This document shows, in pieces, positions 30,597 through 40,446 of a stretch of 64,000 nt of DNA. The translations under genes and the position numbers were made by a program. The notes below the pieces were generated by a model. It ran no database searches, had not been told where the DNA came from, and saw nothing but the letters and a program-made list of their open reading frames with translations. The stretch lies in assembly GCF_007035645.1 (NCBI RefSeq), contig NZ_AP019632.1, positions 930,001 through 994,000 of the forward strand, given 5' to 3'. This stretch comes from Enterobacter asburiae. GTDB taxonomy: Bacteria; Pseudomonadota; Gammaproteobacteria; Enterobacterales; Enterobacteriaceae. Every line of letters starts with the position of its first letter. The first letter of the stretch is position 1.

Positions 30597-30713
30597 CCCT
30601 GAGTCGGGCTAAGGGCGGAATTTTGAAGTAAGCGAAACGGCTGAATTTCCCATGAATAAAGGGCTGAGGGCGGTTTGAATTTTTCTCAATTTTTTGCTGC
30701 TGCATCGGGAAAT

Positions 30714-30742
30714 TTCGCCTGAACCGGAATCATTCAGGCGAA
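30714..30742 (-). terminator. Stem-loop after nrdHIEF
   Basis: Perfect 10-bp stem TTCGCCTGAA/TTCAGGCGAA with a 9-base loop, 90 bp past the nrdF stop on the minus strand. It is followed by ATTTCCC, a weak T tract. It separates nrdF from the proU promoter region. Confidence 0.6.
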
Positions 30743-30831
30743 TATGACGTGGAAATTACAGTGTAGTTGTTTTTTAAATATTGGAGAGGGAATTGTTGGG
30801 ATTATATTAAATTAACGAACGTTAGCGTTCA

Positions 30832-31800
<969 letters not shown>

Positions 31801-33945
31801 TTACAGCGCGCAGGACACGCAGCCTTCGATTTCGGTGCCTTCCAGCGCAAGCTGGCGCAGGCGAATGTAGTAGAGCGTTTTGATGCCTTTCTTCCAGGCG
31901 TAGATTTGCGCTCTGTTGATATCCCGCGTGGTGGCGGTGTCCGGGAAGAACAGCGTCAGCGACAGCCCCTGATCCACATGTTTTGTCGCCTCCGCGTAGG
32001 TATCGATGATTTTCTCCGGGCCGATCTCATACGCGTCCTGATACAGCGCCAGGTTCTCATTGGTCATAAACGGGGCAGGGTAGTAAACGCGCCCGGTTTT
32101 GCCTTCCTTTCGAATTTCAATTTTCGATACGATCGGGTGAATGCTCGACGTGGCGTGGTTGATGTACGAAATCGATCCGGTCGGCGGGACGGCCTGCAGG
32201 TTCTGGTTATAAATGCCGTAGCGCATCACCTCGTCTCGCAGCTGCTGCCACATCTCTCGCGTCGGCAGGGTAATCCCCGCTCGGGCAAACAGTTCGCGTA
32301 CTTTTTCGGTTTTCGGCTGCCAGTCGCCTTCGAGGTACTGGCTGAAATATTCCCCGCTGGCGTAGCGGGACTGCTCAAAGCCCGCGAACCGCTGGTTGCG
32401 CTCGCGCGCCAGCATCATCGAGGTGTGCAGCGCGTGCCAGGTAATGGTGTAGAAATAGAGGTTGGTGAAATCCAGCCCTTCCGGACTGCCGTAGGCGATG
32501 CCTTCCCGCGCCAGATAGCCGTGCAAGTTCATCTGCCCCAGACCAATGGCGTGCGACGCGGCGTTGCCTGCTTCTACAGACGGCACGCTGCGGATGTGGC
32601 TCATGTCCGATACCGCCGTCAGCCCGCGGATGGCGGTATCCACCGTGCGGCCAAAGTCGGGGGAATCCATGGTGTGGGCAATATTCAGCGACCCGAGGTT
32701 GCAGGAGATATCCTTGCCGATGTCCGCGTAGTCCAGGTTCTCGTCGTAGGCTGACGCGCTGTTGACCTGCAAAATCTCCGAGCACAGGTTGCTCATGTTG
32801 ATACGCCCGGCAATCGGGTTCGCGCGGTTCACCGTATCCTCAAACATGATGTACGGATAGCCGGACTCAAACTGGATCTCCGCCAGCCGCTGGAAGAAAT
32901 CGCGGGCGTTGATGGTTTTTTTGCGAATGCGATCGTCGGCCACCAGTTCGTCATAAAGTTCGCTGATGGCCACGTCGCCAAACGCTTTGCCGTAAATACG
33001 CTCGATGTCGTACGGCGAGAAGAGCGCCATCTCGGCATTCTCTTTGGCCAGCTTAAAGGTGATATCCGGGATCACCACGCCGAGCGACAGGGTTTTGATG
33101 CGAATTTTTTCGTCGGCGTTTTCGCGCTTGGTATCGAGAAAACGCAGAATGTCCGGGTGGTGCGCGTGCAGGTAAACCGCGCCCGCGCCCTGACGCGCGC
33201 CAAGCTGGTTGGCATAGGAGAAGGCATCTTCCAGCATCTTCATCACCGGGATCACGCCGGAGGACTGGTTTTCGATGCGCTTGATCGGCGCGCCCGCTTC
33301 ACGCAGGTTCGAGAGCAGAAACGCCACGCCGCCGCCGCGTTTGGAAAGCTGCAGCGCCGAGTTCACCGCGCGGCCAATCGACTCCATATTGTCTTCGATA
33401 CGCAGCAGGAAGCAGGAGACCAGCTCGCCGCGCTGGGCTTTGCCGCAGTTGAGGAAGGTCGGCGTGGCGGGCTGGAAGCGTCCGGAAAGGATCTCGTCGG
33501 CGAGCTGTTCCGCCAGCGCTTCATCACCCTGCGCCAGGGTCAGCGCCACCATCGCCACGCGATCTTCAAAGCTCTCTAAGTAGCGTTTACCGTCAAAGGT
33601 TTTCAGGGTGTAGCTGGTGTAATACTTCCACGCGCCGAGGAAGGTCTGGAAACGAAAGCCGCTGGCGTGGGCGCGCTCAAACAGCTTCACCACAAAGGCG
33701 CGGTCGTAGCGGGTGAGCATGCGCGCGTCGTAGTAGCCCTCGTTAACCAGATAGTCGAGACGTTCATTCTGGCTTGCAAACGTCACGCTGTTGGGCCGCA
33801 CGTGGGTGGCAAAAAAGGCGTCCACCGCCTCACGATCTTTATCGAACTGAATGCGCCCCTCCCGATCGTAGAGGTTAAGCATGGCGTTTAATGCGTGGTA
33901 ATCCGGTGTCGCCTGAATCACCCGTTCTGCGGTTGTCGTTGCCAA
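31801..33945 (-). CDS. nrdE: Class Ib ribonucleotide reductase alpha subunit NrdE
   Basis: The 714-residue catalytic subunit has the ten-stranded barrel with NLCSEILQV for the active-site thiyl radical and a C-terminal redox pair GCVSC that NrdH reduces. It lacks the ATP-cone of class Ia enzymes. The start overlaps nrdI by 28 bp. Confidence 0.97.
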   Translation of the reverse strand: MATTTAERVIQATPDYHALNAMLNLYDREGRIQFDKDREAVDAFFATHVRPNSVTFASQNERLDYLVNEGYYDARMLTRYDRAFVVKLFERAHASGFRFQTFLGAWKYYTSYTLKTFDGKRYLESFEDRVAMVALTLAQGDEALAEQLADEILSGRFQPATPTFLNCGKAQRGELVSCFLLRIEDNMESIGRAVNSALQLSKRGGGVAFLLSNLREAGAPIKRIENQSSGVIPVMKMLEDAFSYANQLGARQGAGAVYLHAHHPDILRFLDTKRENADEKIRIKTLSLGVVIPDITFKLAKENAEMALFSPYDIERIYGKAFGDVAISELYDELVADDRIRKKTINARDFFQRLAEIQFESGYPYIMFEDTVNRANPIAGRINMSNLCSEILQVNSASAYDENLDYADIGKDISCNLGSLNIAHTMDSPDFGRTVDTAIRGLTAVSDMSHIRSVPSVEAGNAASHAIGLGQMNLHGYLAREGIAYGSPEGLDFTNLYFYTITWHALHTSMMLARERNQRFAGFEQSRYASGEYFSQYLEGDWQPKTEKVRELFARAGITLPTREMWQQLRDEVMRYGIYNQNLQAVPPTGSISYINHATSSIHPIVSKIEIRKEGKTGRVYYPAPFMTNENLALYQDAYEIGPEKIIDTYAEATKHVDQGLSLTLFFPDTATTRDINRAQIYAWKKGIKTLYYIRLRQLALEGTEIEGCVSCAL

Positions 33946-34328
33946 AATTCGTTCACTCCTTTACGCACGTTTTCGACGTCCTGCTGTGTCCCCATCAGCT
34001 CAAAACGATAGAGATACGGCACGCCGCATTTTTGAGAAATGACATCCCCGGCGCGGCCAAAGGCATCGCCGAAATTGCGATTCCCCGCCGCGATCACTCC
34101 GCGGATTAGCCCGCGGTTATGAGGATCGTTCAGAAAGCGGATCACCTGGCGAGGCACGGCTCCTGCCGTACCGCCGCCGCCATAGCTGGGCACCACCAGA
34201 ATGTAAGGTTCCTCTACCCGGATCCGCTCCCGCTCGTTCAGCGGAATGCGCACCGCAGGCAGCCCGACGCGCTCAATAAAGCGGAGCGTGTTTTCCGAGC
34301 TGCTGGAGAAGAAAACCAGCCCACTCAT
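33918..34328 (-). CDS. nrdI: Flavodoxin-like NrdI
   Basis: The 136-residue FMN protein supplies superoxide or peroxide to assemble the NrdF manganese cofactor. It has [12 protein letters not shown] at the start (phosphate-binding loop) and the [13 protein letters not shown] loop. Its ATG overlaps the nrdH stop (ATGA) and its end overlaps nrdE. Confidence 0.96.
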   Translation of the reverse strand: MSGLVFFSSSSENTLRFIERVGLPAVRIPLNERERIRVEEPYILVVPSYGGGGTAGAVPRQVIRFLNDPHNRGLIRGVIAAGNRNFGDAFGRAGDVISQKCGVPYLYRFELMGTQQDVENVRKGVNEFWQRQPQNG

Positions 34329-34564
34329 GCCCGGGCGGCCTGAGCGCTCAGGCGGTTAATCATGTCCGGGCGGAAGCCAGACCAGCTTGTTTCCCCGGCG
34401 ACCACCACCGGAAGCTGACGAAAACCCTGCTTGCGCAGGGTATCTGCGGCCTCGGGGACCTGGTCAACATTCACCATTTCAAACGCCACGCCACGGCTTT
34501 CCATTGCCCGTTTGGTCGCGTGGCACTGAACACAATCGTTACGAGTGTAAATAATAATGCTCAT
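34325..34564 (-). CDS. nrdH: Glutaredoxin-like NrdH
   Basis: The 79-residue thiol protein with a CVQC active site near residues 10-13 reduces NrdE using thioredoxin reductase. The ATG at 34564 was preferred over an in-frame ATG at 34579, giving the family N-terminus MSIIIYTRN. It is the first gene of nrdHIEF. Confidence 0.95.
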   Translation of the reverse strand: MSIIIYTRNDCVQCHATKRAMESRGVAFEMVNVDQVPEAADTLRKQGFRQLPVVVAGETSWSGFRPDMINRLSAQAARA

Positions 34565-34637
34565 GATTCGTATTTCCATTTAAAATGAGGGTACGGCGCG
34601 AATCATCGCGTCGGGTTGTGTGTATCTTGCTAAAGGA

Positions 34638-34682
34638 ATACTAGATGTAGATGTCTTAAGTTTCAACCATACAAGATATGGG
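34638..34682 (-). promoter_or_regulatory. Paired NrdR-like boxes upstream of nrdHIEF
   Basis: Two related segments, ACTAGATGTAG (from 34640) and ACAAGATATGG (from 34671), lie exactly 31 bp apart, the three-turn spacing typical of NrdR box pairs (family consensus ACACWATATNTWGTGT). They sit about 75-115 bp before the nrdH start. Individual boxes are degenerate, so the spacing carries most of the weight. Confidence 0.55.
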
Positions 34683-34761
34683 AAATTTAGATTGATATCG
34701 CCCCTGTGATGAGCACAGCGGGGCAGGGCAGGCTGTACGGGTTTTTCAGGCTAACGGGCAT

Positions 34762-34794
34762 AAAAATGCCCCGGCGCCTGAGGCTACCGGGGCA
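34762..34794 (-). terminator. Rho-independent terminator after ygaM
   Basis: On the minus strand, TGCCCCGG/CCGGGGCA 8-bp stem followed directly by TTTTTA, 12 bp past the ygaM stop. Confidence 0.88.
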
Positions 34795-34806
34795 GAATAC
34801 GCGGGA

Positions 34807-35133
34807 TTATTTACGCAGGCTGAGCAGGGCACCGACGAAGATGCCGACCGCCGCGACGGTTCCCAGAGTACATAGCGGTTTTTCACGCACGAAGATCGTA
34901 GCACAGCTTGCCATGTCGCAGGCAGCCTGCGTGGCGCGTGAACGTCCGTTCATACGGGCGCGGGTTTCACGGAGCAGAGACTGAGCCTTACGCTTTGCGG
35001 CATCCGCTTCGTCCTTCGCGTCACTTCCCCAGGACTTCAGCACCTCTTCCAGCGTGTCCGCTAATTGGCTGACATCATTACGAATATCCTGAGCGTCGTC
35101 GTTAATATCGTTTCGGTTCGGTCTGTTAAACAT
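34807..35133 (-). CDS. ygaM: ElaB/YqjD/DUF883-family membrane-anchored ribosome-binding protein YgaM
   Basis: The 108-residue protein has an amphipathic N-terminal helix region (about 10-60, coiled-coil-like) and one C-terminal membrane span (about 88-104, TVAAVGIFVGALLSL) ending LRK. Relatives ElaB and YqjD tether ribosomes to the inner membrane in stationary phase. It diverges from ygaC. Confidence 0.92.
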   Translation of the reverse strand: MFNRPNRNDINDDAQDIRNDVSQLADTLEEVLKSWGSDAKDEADAAKRKAQSLLRETRARMNGRSRATQAACDMASCATIFVREKPLCTLGTVAAVGIFVGALLSLRK

Positions 35134-35293
35134 ACGATCCTCCGTAATTTTGTGTTCCCGTTCAGTTTAGTTCAGAAATTTAATATCTGAAGCGCCTCAC
35201 GCGTTATCCGGCAGTTTATGGACTATTCTGAAAGCCCTGCTATTGCTGAATACTGTAAGGTTGCCGGGCAGGAAAAGATAACGAGGAAAAGAT

Positions 35294-35638
35294 ATGTATT
35301 TACGACCTGACGAGGTGGCACGCGTTCTTGAAAAAGAGGGATTCACCATGGATGAGGTGACGCCAAAAGCGTATGGATATCGCCGCGGCGAGAATTATGT
35401 TTATGTTAATCGCGAAGCAAGAATGGGACGTACCGCTCTCATTATTCACCCGACGCTGAAAGACAGAAGTCTGTCATTTGCTGAGCCTGCCTCGGATATT
35501 AAAACCTGCGATCATTATCAGCAATTTCCGCTCTATTTAGGCGGTGAACGGCATGAGCATTATGGTATTCCGCACGGTTTCAGTTCGCGTATGGCGCTGG
35601 AGCGATTTTTGAAGGGACTGTTTGGCGACGTACAGTAA
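35294..35638 (+). CDS. ygaC: DUF2002 family protein YgaC
   Basis: The 114-residue cytoplasmic protein matches E. coli YgaC ([13 protein letters not shown] start). The E. coli gene is Fur-controlled and its function is unknown. AGGAAAAGAT precedes the ATG. It converges on alaE, with a strong hairpin between them. Confidence 0.92.
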   Translation: MYLRPDEVARVLEKEGFTMDEVTPKAYGYRRGENYVYVNREARMGRTALIIHPTLKDRSLSFAEPASDIKTCDHYQQFPLYLGGERHEHYGIPHGFSSRMALERFLKGLFGDVQ

Positions 35639-35642
35639 ATCC

Positions 35643-35664
35643 GCGACTGGCGTGCGCCAGTCGC
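35643..35664. terminator. Bidirectional hairpin between ygaC and alaE
   Basis: Inverted repeat GCGACTGGCG/CGCCAGTCGC with a 2-base centre (effective loop of 4-6) lies between the convergent ygaC and alaE stops. No strong T tract is seen on either side. Confidence 0.7.
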
Positions 35665-35670
35665 TTCACA

Positions 35671-36120
35671 TCACGCTTTTGCCTGGCTGTACTGGCTGAC
35701 CTTAAACAGGCGGCGACAGTAGTCGAGGAAATAGCCGTAAACGGCTCCCATCAACATCGAAATAACAATATTCGAACTCACCGCCGCAGCGATCTGGTGC
35801 CAGTCTGCACCGACTGTCAGGAGAATGGCTACGTAAACCGGCGACTGGAACGTCACATACGCCAGAACGTCCGCCAGGTTTTTCACCCAGCCTGCAGGAC
35901 TGATACGACGCGCGAAGCGCATTACCGCATCGCGGTATAAACCATAAGGCCATGCAATAATAGTATTGACCGGGATCGCCACCAGACGAGAAGAAAGCGA
36001 CTGCTCGAAGGACATTCCGGAGAGGAATATTTCGATCAGCATGTTCACGACGGAACAGTAAACAACCATCGCGAAGGTATCCGCCACCGCGTGGCGCAGG
36101 CGAGATTGCGGCGAGAACAT
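35671..36120 (-). CDS. alaE: L-alanine exporter AlaE
   Basis: The 149-residue inner membrane protein has four hydrophobic segments (for example [19 protein letters not shown] and [11 protein letters not shown]). It exports L-alanine and so prevents toxic accumulation. The start at 36120 gives the E. coli length; an upstream in-frame ATG at 36144 is less likely. It diverges from stpA. Confidence 0.94.
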   Translation of the reverse strand: MFSPQSRLRHAVADTFAMVVYCSVVNMLIEIFLSGMSFEQSLSSRLVAIPVNTIIAWPYGLYRDAVMRFARRISPAGWVKNLADVLAYVTFQSPVYVAILLTVGADWHQIAAAVSSNIVISMLMGAVYGYFLDYCRRLFKVSQYSQAKA

Positions 36121-36616
36121 GTCTGAACTCCTTGAGAAGAACACAAAAGAAACGATTTTCCTTCAGCGGTTAGTGCTTTAGGTTGGTTTGTTTGACGTGT
36201 ATAGCGTATATCTCTGTGTTTGAACTAACAACTAGTGATTAATTTTTATTTAATCGCCTTTTGTCCACAAAATTCTCTAAAGTTGTTCGTTTTTTGTTCC
36301 GATCGTTATAATCTGTCTCGTTTGATATTTTTCATATTAAAATCAACAGCTTGTTTTTGTGGGTGGCGAGAAGCAGGAATCCCCACCTGATAGCGGTGGA
36401 GTATGCTGCGGTTTGGATTAAAGTTGGCTATTTATATTAATGTGGTGATTGGATTCACCGGTGTCCTGTCAGCGCCTTGCGCTATTATTAACAGTGAGTT
36501 CTAAATATATTAACGCTGATGTCCGTACGGACCCTTGGGTAGATATTTCAACTCAAATGAATTATTCTGTCGGCGATTTATCTATTTATCCCCCAAAGAA
36601 AAGGTTTTCAAATAAT
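36121..36616. other. alaE-stpA divergent region with a long AT-rich stpA leader
   Basis: This 496-bp gap is AT-rich, as expected for an H-NS/StpA-controlled region. A candidate stpA promoter is TTGTTC (36283-36288) with TATAAT (36307-36312), 18-bp spacing, which would give a leader near 300 nt. A small hairpin CCACC/GGTGG lies at 36383-36399, followed by a 33-codon ORF at 36403. No known sRNA was recognised. Confidence 0.5.
36403..36504 (+). CDS. Possible 33-codon hydrophobic leader ORF upstream of stpA
   Basis: ATG at 36403 follows GGTGGAG closely and encodes a peptide starting MLRFGLKLAIYINVVIG with a hydrophobic core and ending NSEF. It lies in the presumed stpA leader. It may be a leader peptide, an unnoticed small membrane protein, or chance; spacing of the ribosome binding site is short. 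Confidence 0.25.
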   Translation: MLRFGLKLAIYINVVIGFTGVLSAPCAIINSEF

Positions 36617-37021
36617 ATGTCTTTGACGTTACAGAATCTTAATAATATCCGAACCCTGCGCGCTATGGCGCGTGAATTATCCCTGGACGTTCTTGAGGAA
36701 ATGCTGGAAAAGGTCAGGGTCGTTACTGAAGAGAAACGCAGCGAGCTGACGGAATTAGAGCAGCAGCGTGCTGAGCAGCAGGAAAAAATTAATGCCCTGC
36801 TGGAGCGGATGAAAGCCGATGGTATTTCCCCGACTGACCTGCTGGGTTCTGAACTGGCGCAGGCGGGTAAACCAGCGAAAAAGCGTAAGCCGCGTGAAGC
36901 AAAATATCGCTTTATTGACCAGAACGGCGAAGAGAAAACGTGGACCGGCCAGGGCCGCACGCCGAAGCCTATCGCCAGCGCGCTGGCAGACGGTAAATCA
37001 CTGGATGATTTTCTGATCTAA
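36617..37021 (+). CDS. stpA: H-NS paralogue StpA
   Basis: The 134-residue nucleoid protein has an N-terminal coiled-coil oligomerisation domain (about 1-80) and a C-terminal DNA-binding domain with the TWTGQGRTPKPI loop near residues 108-120. It binds curved AT-rich DNA, acts as an RNA chaperone and backs up H-NS at loci such as proU nearby. The ATG at 36617 gives the E. coli length; the frame is open to 36449. Confidence 0.95.
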   Translation: MSLTLQNLNNIRTLRAMARELSLDVLEEMLEKVRVVTEEKRSELTELEQQRAEQQEKINALLERMKADGISPTDLLGSELAQAGKPAKKRKPREAKYRFIDQNGEEKTWTGQGRTPKPIASALADGKSLDDFLI

Positions 37022-37028
37022 CGGATGA

Positions 37029-37052
37029 GCCGGGCGGAACACGCCGCCCGGC
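37029..37052 (+). terminator. Stem-loop after stpA
   Basis: Perfect 9-bp stem GCCGGGCGG/CCGCCCGGC with AACACG loop, 7 bp after the stpA stop and 7 bp before the 3' end of the convergent DUF2158 gene. No T tract follows. Confidence 0.65.
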
Positions 37053-37059
37053 TGACTGT

Positions 37060-37239
37060 TCAGCAGACGCCGAAATCGCCTTCTTCGGTATAAGGCGCCA
37101 CGTCGGCGGCTTTCAGCGTATATTTCTCGCCTTGCTCATTGCTGGCCTGGACCGCCACAATGCTGTCACCGTTCACTTCGAGCACTTTCAGTTTCGGGCC
37201 GCCTTTACGCGGTTGCACATAATCACCGACAGAAAACAT
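37060..37239 (-). CDS. Small DUF2158 (YodC-like) protein
   Basis: The 59-residue ORF starts MFSVGDYVQPRKGGPKLKV and ends EEGDFGVC. The opening (valine-glycine-aspartate, then KGGPK) is that of the DUF2158/YodC family of small beta-rich proteins with unknown function. AGGAGG-type sequence (GAGGTAAT on the coding strand) precedes the ATG. It lies between stpA and ygaP and reads with ygaP. Confidence 0.8.
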   Translation of the reverse strand: MFSVGDYVQPRKGGPKLKVLEVNGDSIVAVQASNEQGEKYTLKAADVAPYTEEGDFGVC

Positions 37240-37318
37240 ATTACCTCCTCATCGTTTTAGCGATCTTCACCTTAGCCCACGCATGACGCCGGGTACAGCG
37301 TAATTCACCGATTACTGC

Positions 37319-37840
37319 TTATGAGGTACGCCGATTCCATGGCATCACCTTGAGCAGTCGCGCCATACCGCAAAAGCCCGTCACACCGGCGAACAGCAGC
37401 CCGGCTCCGACAAAACCGCTGAGCAGGAAAAAGCCGCTGGAGACGCTATAGCCCAGCACCACGCCGCAGAGTATCAACAGCCCGGCGGCAATTTGCACCT
37501 GACGCATCAGCGGCAGCGGCTGGGATTTGTCTTCAACGGTTGGCAGCCCCGCCAGCTTCCAGCCCTGAATGCCCCCTTCGACCACAAATGCCTCTGCGGG
37601 CGCGGCGGCCTGAGCAAGGCGGTCGGCATTCCCCGACGTCCGGGTGCCGGACTGGCAGTGAAAAATCACCGTATCGCCCGCCTGCGCGTTAAGTGCGCCG
37701 GGTAAGGTATCCAGCGGCACGGACCGCGCGGCGGGAATATGCTCGCGGGCGTACTCGTCGGCATCACGAATATCAATCAGTTTTGCGCCTTCAGCGACCC
37801 GGGCATTGGCCTGGCGCGGTGAAATAAGAGGAAGTGACAT
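37319..37840 (-). CDS. ygaP: Membrane-anchored rhodanese YgaP
   Basis: The 173-residue protein has an N-terminal rhodanese domain (about 1-108) with catalytic Cys62 in HCQSGTR, followed by a DUF2892 membrane hairpin (about 115-165). The E. coli protein is an inner-membrane thiosulfate sulfurtransferase. It is transcribed with ygaV, 9 bp downstream of it. Confidence 0.94.
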   Translation of the reverse strand: MSLPLISPRQANARVAEGAKLIDIRDADEYAREHIPAARSVPLDTLPGALNAQAGDTVIFHCQSGTRTSGNADRLAQAAAPAEAFVVEGGIQGWKLAGLPTVEDKSQPLPLMRQVQIAAGLLILCGVVLGYSVSSGFFLLSGFVGAGLLFAGVTGFCGMARLLKVMPWNRRTS

Positions 37841-37849
37841 GGCGGCTCC

Positions 37850-38149
37850 TTACGGACAATAAAGGGTTTTCAGGGTGCTGATAAGCTGATGTACCGCATC
37901 GTTTTTAATGGAATAGAGAATGCGCTGCGCGTCGCGGGTGCTGTCGATAAGCCCTTCCTCACGCATGCGCGCCAGATGCTGCGACGTGGCGGAAGGACTT
38001 AGCCCCGTGGCTCGCGCAAGCTCCCCCGCGCTGGTGCCGGGCGCTCCGCACAGGGTGCAGAGGATCAGCAGCCGACGCGGGTTGCTCATCGCTTTTAAAA
38101 GTGTGGCGGCCTGCCCGGCGCTGGCCTGAAGCTGTTCTAGTTCGGTCAT
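37850..38149 (-). CDS. ygaV: ArsR-family regulator YgaV
   Basis: The 99-residue winged helix repressor (SAGELARATGLSPSATSQHLARM recognition region) retains the cysteine pair positions used for sulfide or redox sensing in E. coli YgaV (Cys51 and Cys54 in LCTLCGAPG). It controls ygaVP and, in E. coli, anaerobic genes. Confidence 0.92.
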   Translation of the reverse strand: MTELEQLQASAGQAATLLKAMSNPRRLLILCTLCGAPGTSAGELARATGLSPSATSQHLARMREEGLIDSTRDAQRILYSIKNDAVHQLISTLKTLYCP

Positions 38150-38328
38150 AATAGTTTAGGGTTTTCTTAATTAAGTGAATGCTAAACTAATCCGATGCAT
38201 TAAACCAGCGTCAAAAGCGTAAAAGAGGGTAAACGCGAGGCCCGGAACTGGTACAGACGAATAAACTGGCTATGCTTACAGCGTTCTCTTGATTATTTTC
38301 AATGGATTAGATTGAACGGAGTGTTTAT

Positions 38329-38487
38329 ATGGGATTTTGGCGTATTGTTTTTACGATCCTCATACCGCCGCTGGGCGTGCTGTTGGGTAAAGGATTTGGC
38401 TGGGCGTTTATTATCAACATTCTTCTGACGCTGCTGGGCTACTTCCCCGGCCTCATTCACGCGTTTTGGGTACAGAGCAAAAGCTAG
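38329..38487 (+). CDS. yqaE: Pmp3/UPF0057 membrane peptide YqaE
   Basis: The 52-residue peptide has two membrane spans (IVFTILIPPLGVLL and FIINILLTLLGYFPGLIHAF) and is almost identical to E. coli YqaE. Related yeast Pmp3 affects membrane potential under salt stress. Its TAG overlaps the stop of the convergent LysR gene (CTAG, 38484-38487), which marks the edge of the accessory block. Confidence 0.94.
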   Translation: MGFWRIVFTILIPPLGVLLGKGFGWAFIINILLTLLGYFPGLIHAFWVQSKS

Positions 38488-39413
38488 GCGCGCCACAGTA
38501 AATCGCTATAGATATCGGTCAGCACCCCCGCCGGACCAAACTGCTGCTTGATCCACCGCGTGACCTGGCCGGTTGCGGCATGCTGCGTGGCGAGCAGCAT
38601 GCGCGAGTCCTGACGCGGGTTGTTAATCCGTCGGGTGACCAGCAGCCCCGCGTCTACCGCCTCGCGGACCATGTATTCCGGCAAAAAGCCAATCCCTTCG
38701 CCCAGGATCTGACACTGACATTTGGTGTTAAAGTCCGGGACCAGAATCGCCTCCTGCCCGTGCAGCAGCCAGCCAACCTTTTTGTTAATGGTGTGCGCGG
38801 TATCTTCCACCATGATGTTGGGATACAGGCGCAGCTGGCTTTCCGCTATTGGTTCCGGGGTGAATGCCAGCGGGTGTTCCGGCGCGATGGCAAACACCCA
38901 GCGAATGGCGCCGATCTCGGTGTAATCAATCCCGCCGCCGTCCAGCAGCGTGTCCGGCGCGCCAATCGCGATGTTGGCCTGGTTGTTGATGATGGAGTCC
39001 CAGACGCCGTTGTAGACCTCGGTGGTCACGGTGATCTGACAGGTGGGAAACTGCTTTTTCAGCACCTGCAGCAGCCGCGCCGTGTGGCGTGGGGTATACA
39101 AAAGCTGGTTGATACAGATGCGCACCCGCGCCTCAATGCCCTGAGAAATGGTATCAATCCCGCGCTTGATGGCGTGAAAGTCGTTCAGCAGGTCGGTGGC
39201 CTTACGGTAAAAGTAAAACCCGGACTCGGTCAGCTCGATGCTGCGCGTGCTGCGGACGAACAGCACCACGTCCAGCCCGGTCTCCATGCGCTTGATGGTG
39301 TAGCTGATGGCAGATGTCGTCACGCCCAGTTCGGCGGCGGCTTTGCTGAAGCTGCCGAAGCGTGCGGCGGTAGTAAAGGCCAGCAGGTTTTCCTCGGTAA
39401 AGATGGAATTCAT
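38484..39413 (-). CDS. yahB: LysR-family regulator YahB-like
   Basis: The 309-residue regulator has an N-terminal winged helix (about 8-65, SFSKAAAELGVTTSAISYTIKRME) and a periplasmic-binding-like effector domain. Length and context match E. coli YahB, next to yahD; similarity to AllS, the allantoin regulator, is also visible. It diverges from yahD across a 320-bp control region and is the likely regulator of the catabolic operon. Confidence 0.8.
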   Translation of the reverse strand: MNSIFTEENLLAFTTAARFGSFSKAAAELGVTTSAISYTIKRMETGLDVVLFVRSTRSIELTESGFYFYRKATDLLNDFHAIKRGIDTISQGIEARVRICINQLLYTPRHTARLLQVLKKQFPTCQITVTTEVYNGVWDSIINNQANIAIGAPDTLLDGGGIDYTEIGAIRWVFAIAPEHPLAFTPEPIAESQLRLYPNIMVEDTAHTINKKVGWLLHGQEAILVPDFNTKCQCQILGEGIGFLPEYMVREAVDAGLLVTRRINNPRQDSRMLLATQHAATGQVTRWIKQQFGPAGVLTDIYSDLLWRA

Positions 39414-39733
39414 ATCTCACTCTCTTCAGCCATCAGTTTTGAACATATTTTAACAGCGTCGTTACAACGCATTTGAAGCCGATCACAGTTCTGACTCTTT
39501 GTCGAAAGCCGCACGCAGTAAGGCTTCGTCAGGCATAAGCATAATGCAGCCAGAAGCGCTAAAAAGCGGAGAAACATAAGAAAAAGATTGCACAGACGCA
39601 CGTTTTAACCAGTTTATTGAATTTACCTCAACAATGAATTGACTGTCGATGAATCATTTTTAAGCGGATTCTTTTATGACCAGGCTGTTGCTATTCTCAG
39701 GTCAACAGAAATAAAAACATCGGGAGTCTGAAT
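39414..39733. promoter_or_regulatory. Divergent yahB-yahD control region
   Basis: The 320-bp gap holds a TGACC/GGTCA inverted repeat (39677-39681 with 39700-39704) about 30 bp before the yahD start, near a TATTCT -10-like hexamer (39692-39697). It may be the LysR operator. AGGGAGTCTG-type GGGAG precedes the yahD ATG. Nothing else is clear. Confidence 0.35.
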
Positions 39734-40339
39734 ATGTCTGCGAACGAACTCGTTACTGAATTTCTGCTGGCGGCAGAAGAGGGCAATAGCGATGCGCTAA
39801 AAGCCTGTCTGGAGAAAGGCGTGGATATTAACGCCACCAATCGACAGAAAAGAACCGCCATTATTATTGCCAGCCTGAAAAAACATTATGACTGCGTGGC
39901 GTTATTAATTGCCGCCGGGGCGGATATTGATAAACAGGATCAGACCTGCTTTAACCCTTTCCTGATTAGCTGCCTGACCAACGATATCACCCTGCTGCGC
40001 CTTGTCCTTCCTGCAAATCCGGATCTCGATCGCCTGACGCGCTTTGGCGGCGTGGGCATTACCCCTGCCAGCGAAAAAGGGCACGTGGAGATCGTGCGCG
40101 AGCTGCTGGAGAAAACGGATATCAACGTCAACCACACCAACTTTGTTGGCTGGACGCCGCTGCTGGAAGCGATCGTGCTCAACGACGGCGGCGCAAAGCA
40201 GCAGGAGATCGTGAAGCTGCTGCTGGATCACGGCGCGAACCCGCACATGACCGATAAATACGGTAAAACTCCGCTCGAGCTGGCGCGGGAAAAAGGCTTC
40301 GATGCAATAGCTGACCTGCTGCTGGCGGCGGGCGCATAA
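39734..40339 (+). CDS. yahD: Ankyrin-repeat protein YahD
   Basis: The 201-residue protein, the same length as E. coli YahD, is made of about five ankyrin repeats (ALKACLEKGVDINATN, VALLIAAGADIDKQD, IVRELLEKTDINVNH, IVKLLLDHGANPHMTD, IADLLLAAGA). No catalytic or signal sequence is seen, so it should be a cytoplasmic protein-protein adaptor. It leads the operon, separated from yahF by a hairpin (40346-40367). Confidence 0.88.
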   Translation: MSANELVTEFLLAAEEGNSDALKACLEKGVDINATNRQKRTAIIIASLKKHYDCVALLIAAGADIDKQDQTCFNPFLISCLTNDITLLRLVLPANPDLDRLTRFGGVGITPASEKGHVEIVRELLEKTDINVNHTNFVGWTPLLEAIVLNDGGAKQQEIVKLLLDHGANPHMTDKYGKTPLELAREKGFDAIADLLLAAGA

Positions 40340-40345
40340 CGCATT

Positions 40346-40367
40346 CGGTCAGCCGCGTCCGGCTGGC
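40346..40367 (+). terminator. Hairpin between yahD and yahF
   Basis: GGTCAGCCG/CGGCTGGCC 9-bp stem (one G-T pair) with a CGTC loop, followed by an AT-rich but not T-rich stretch. It may attenuate transcription into yahF. Confidence 0.5.
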
Positions 40368-40446
40368 CGTTAATTTAAAAAGCATTTTTACCGACGTGCA
40401 TTTTGCACGACGGCGGCCCCCTTTTATCCGCGTTCAGGAGAAAATA

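Noticed and set aside
34565..34637. Fur box upstream of nrdH, as in E. coli
   Set aside because: No match to the GATAATGATAATCATTATC pattern that I would call by eye.
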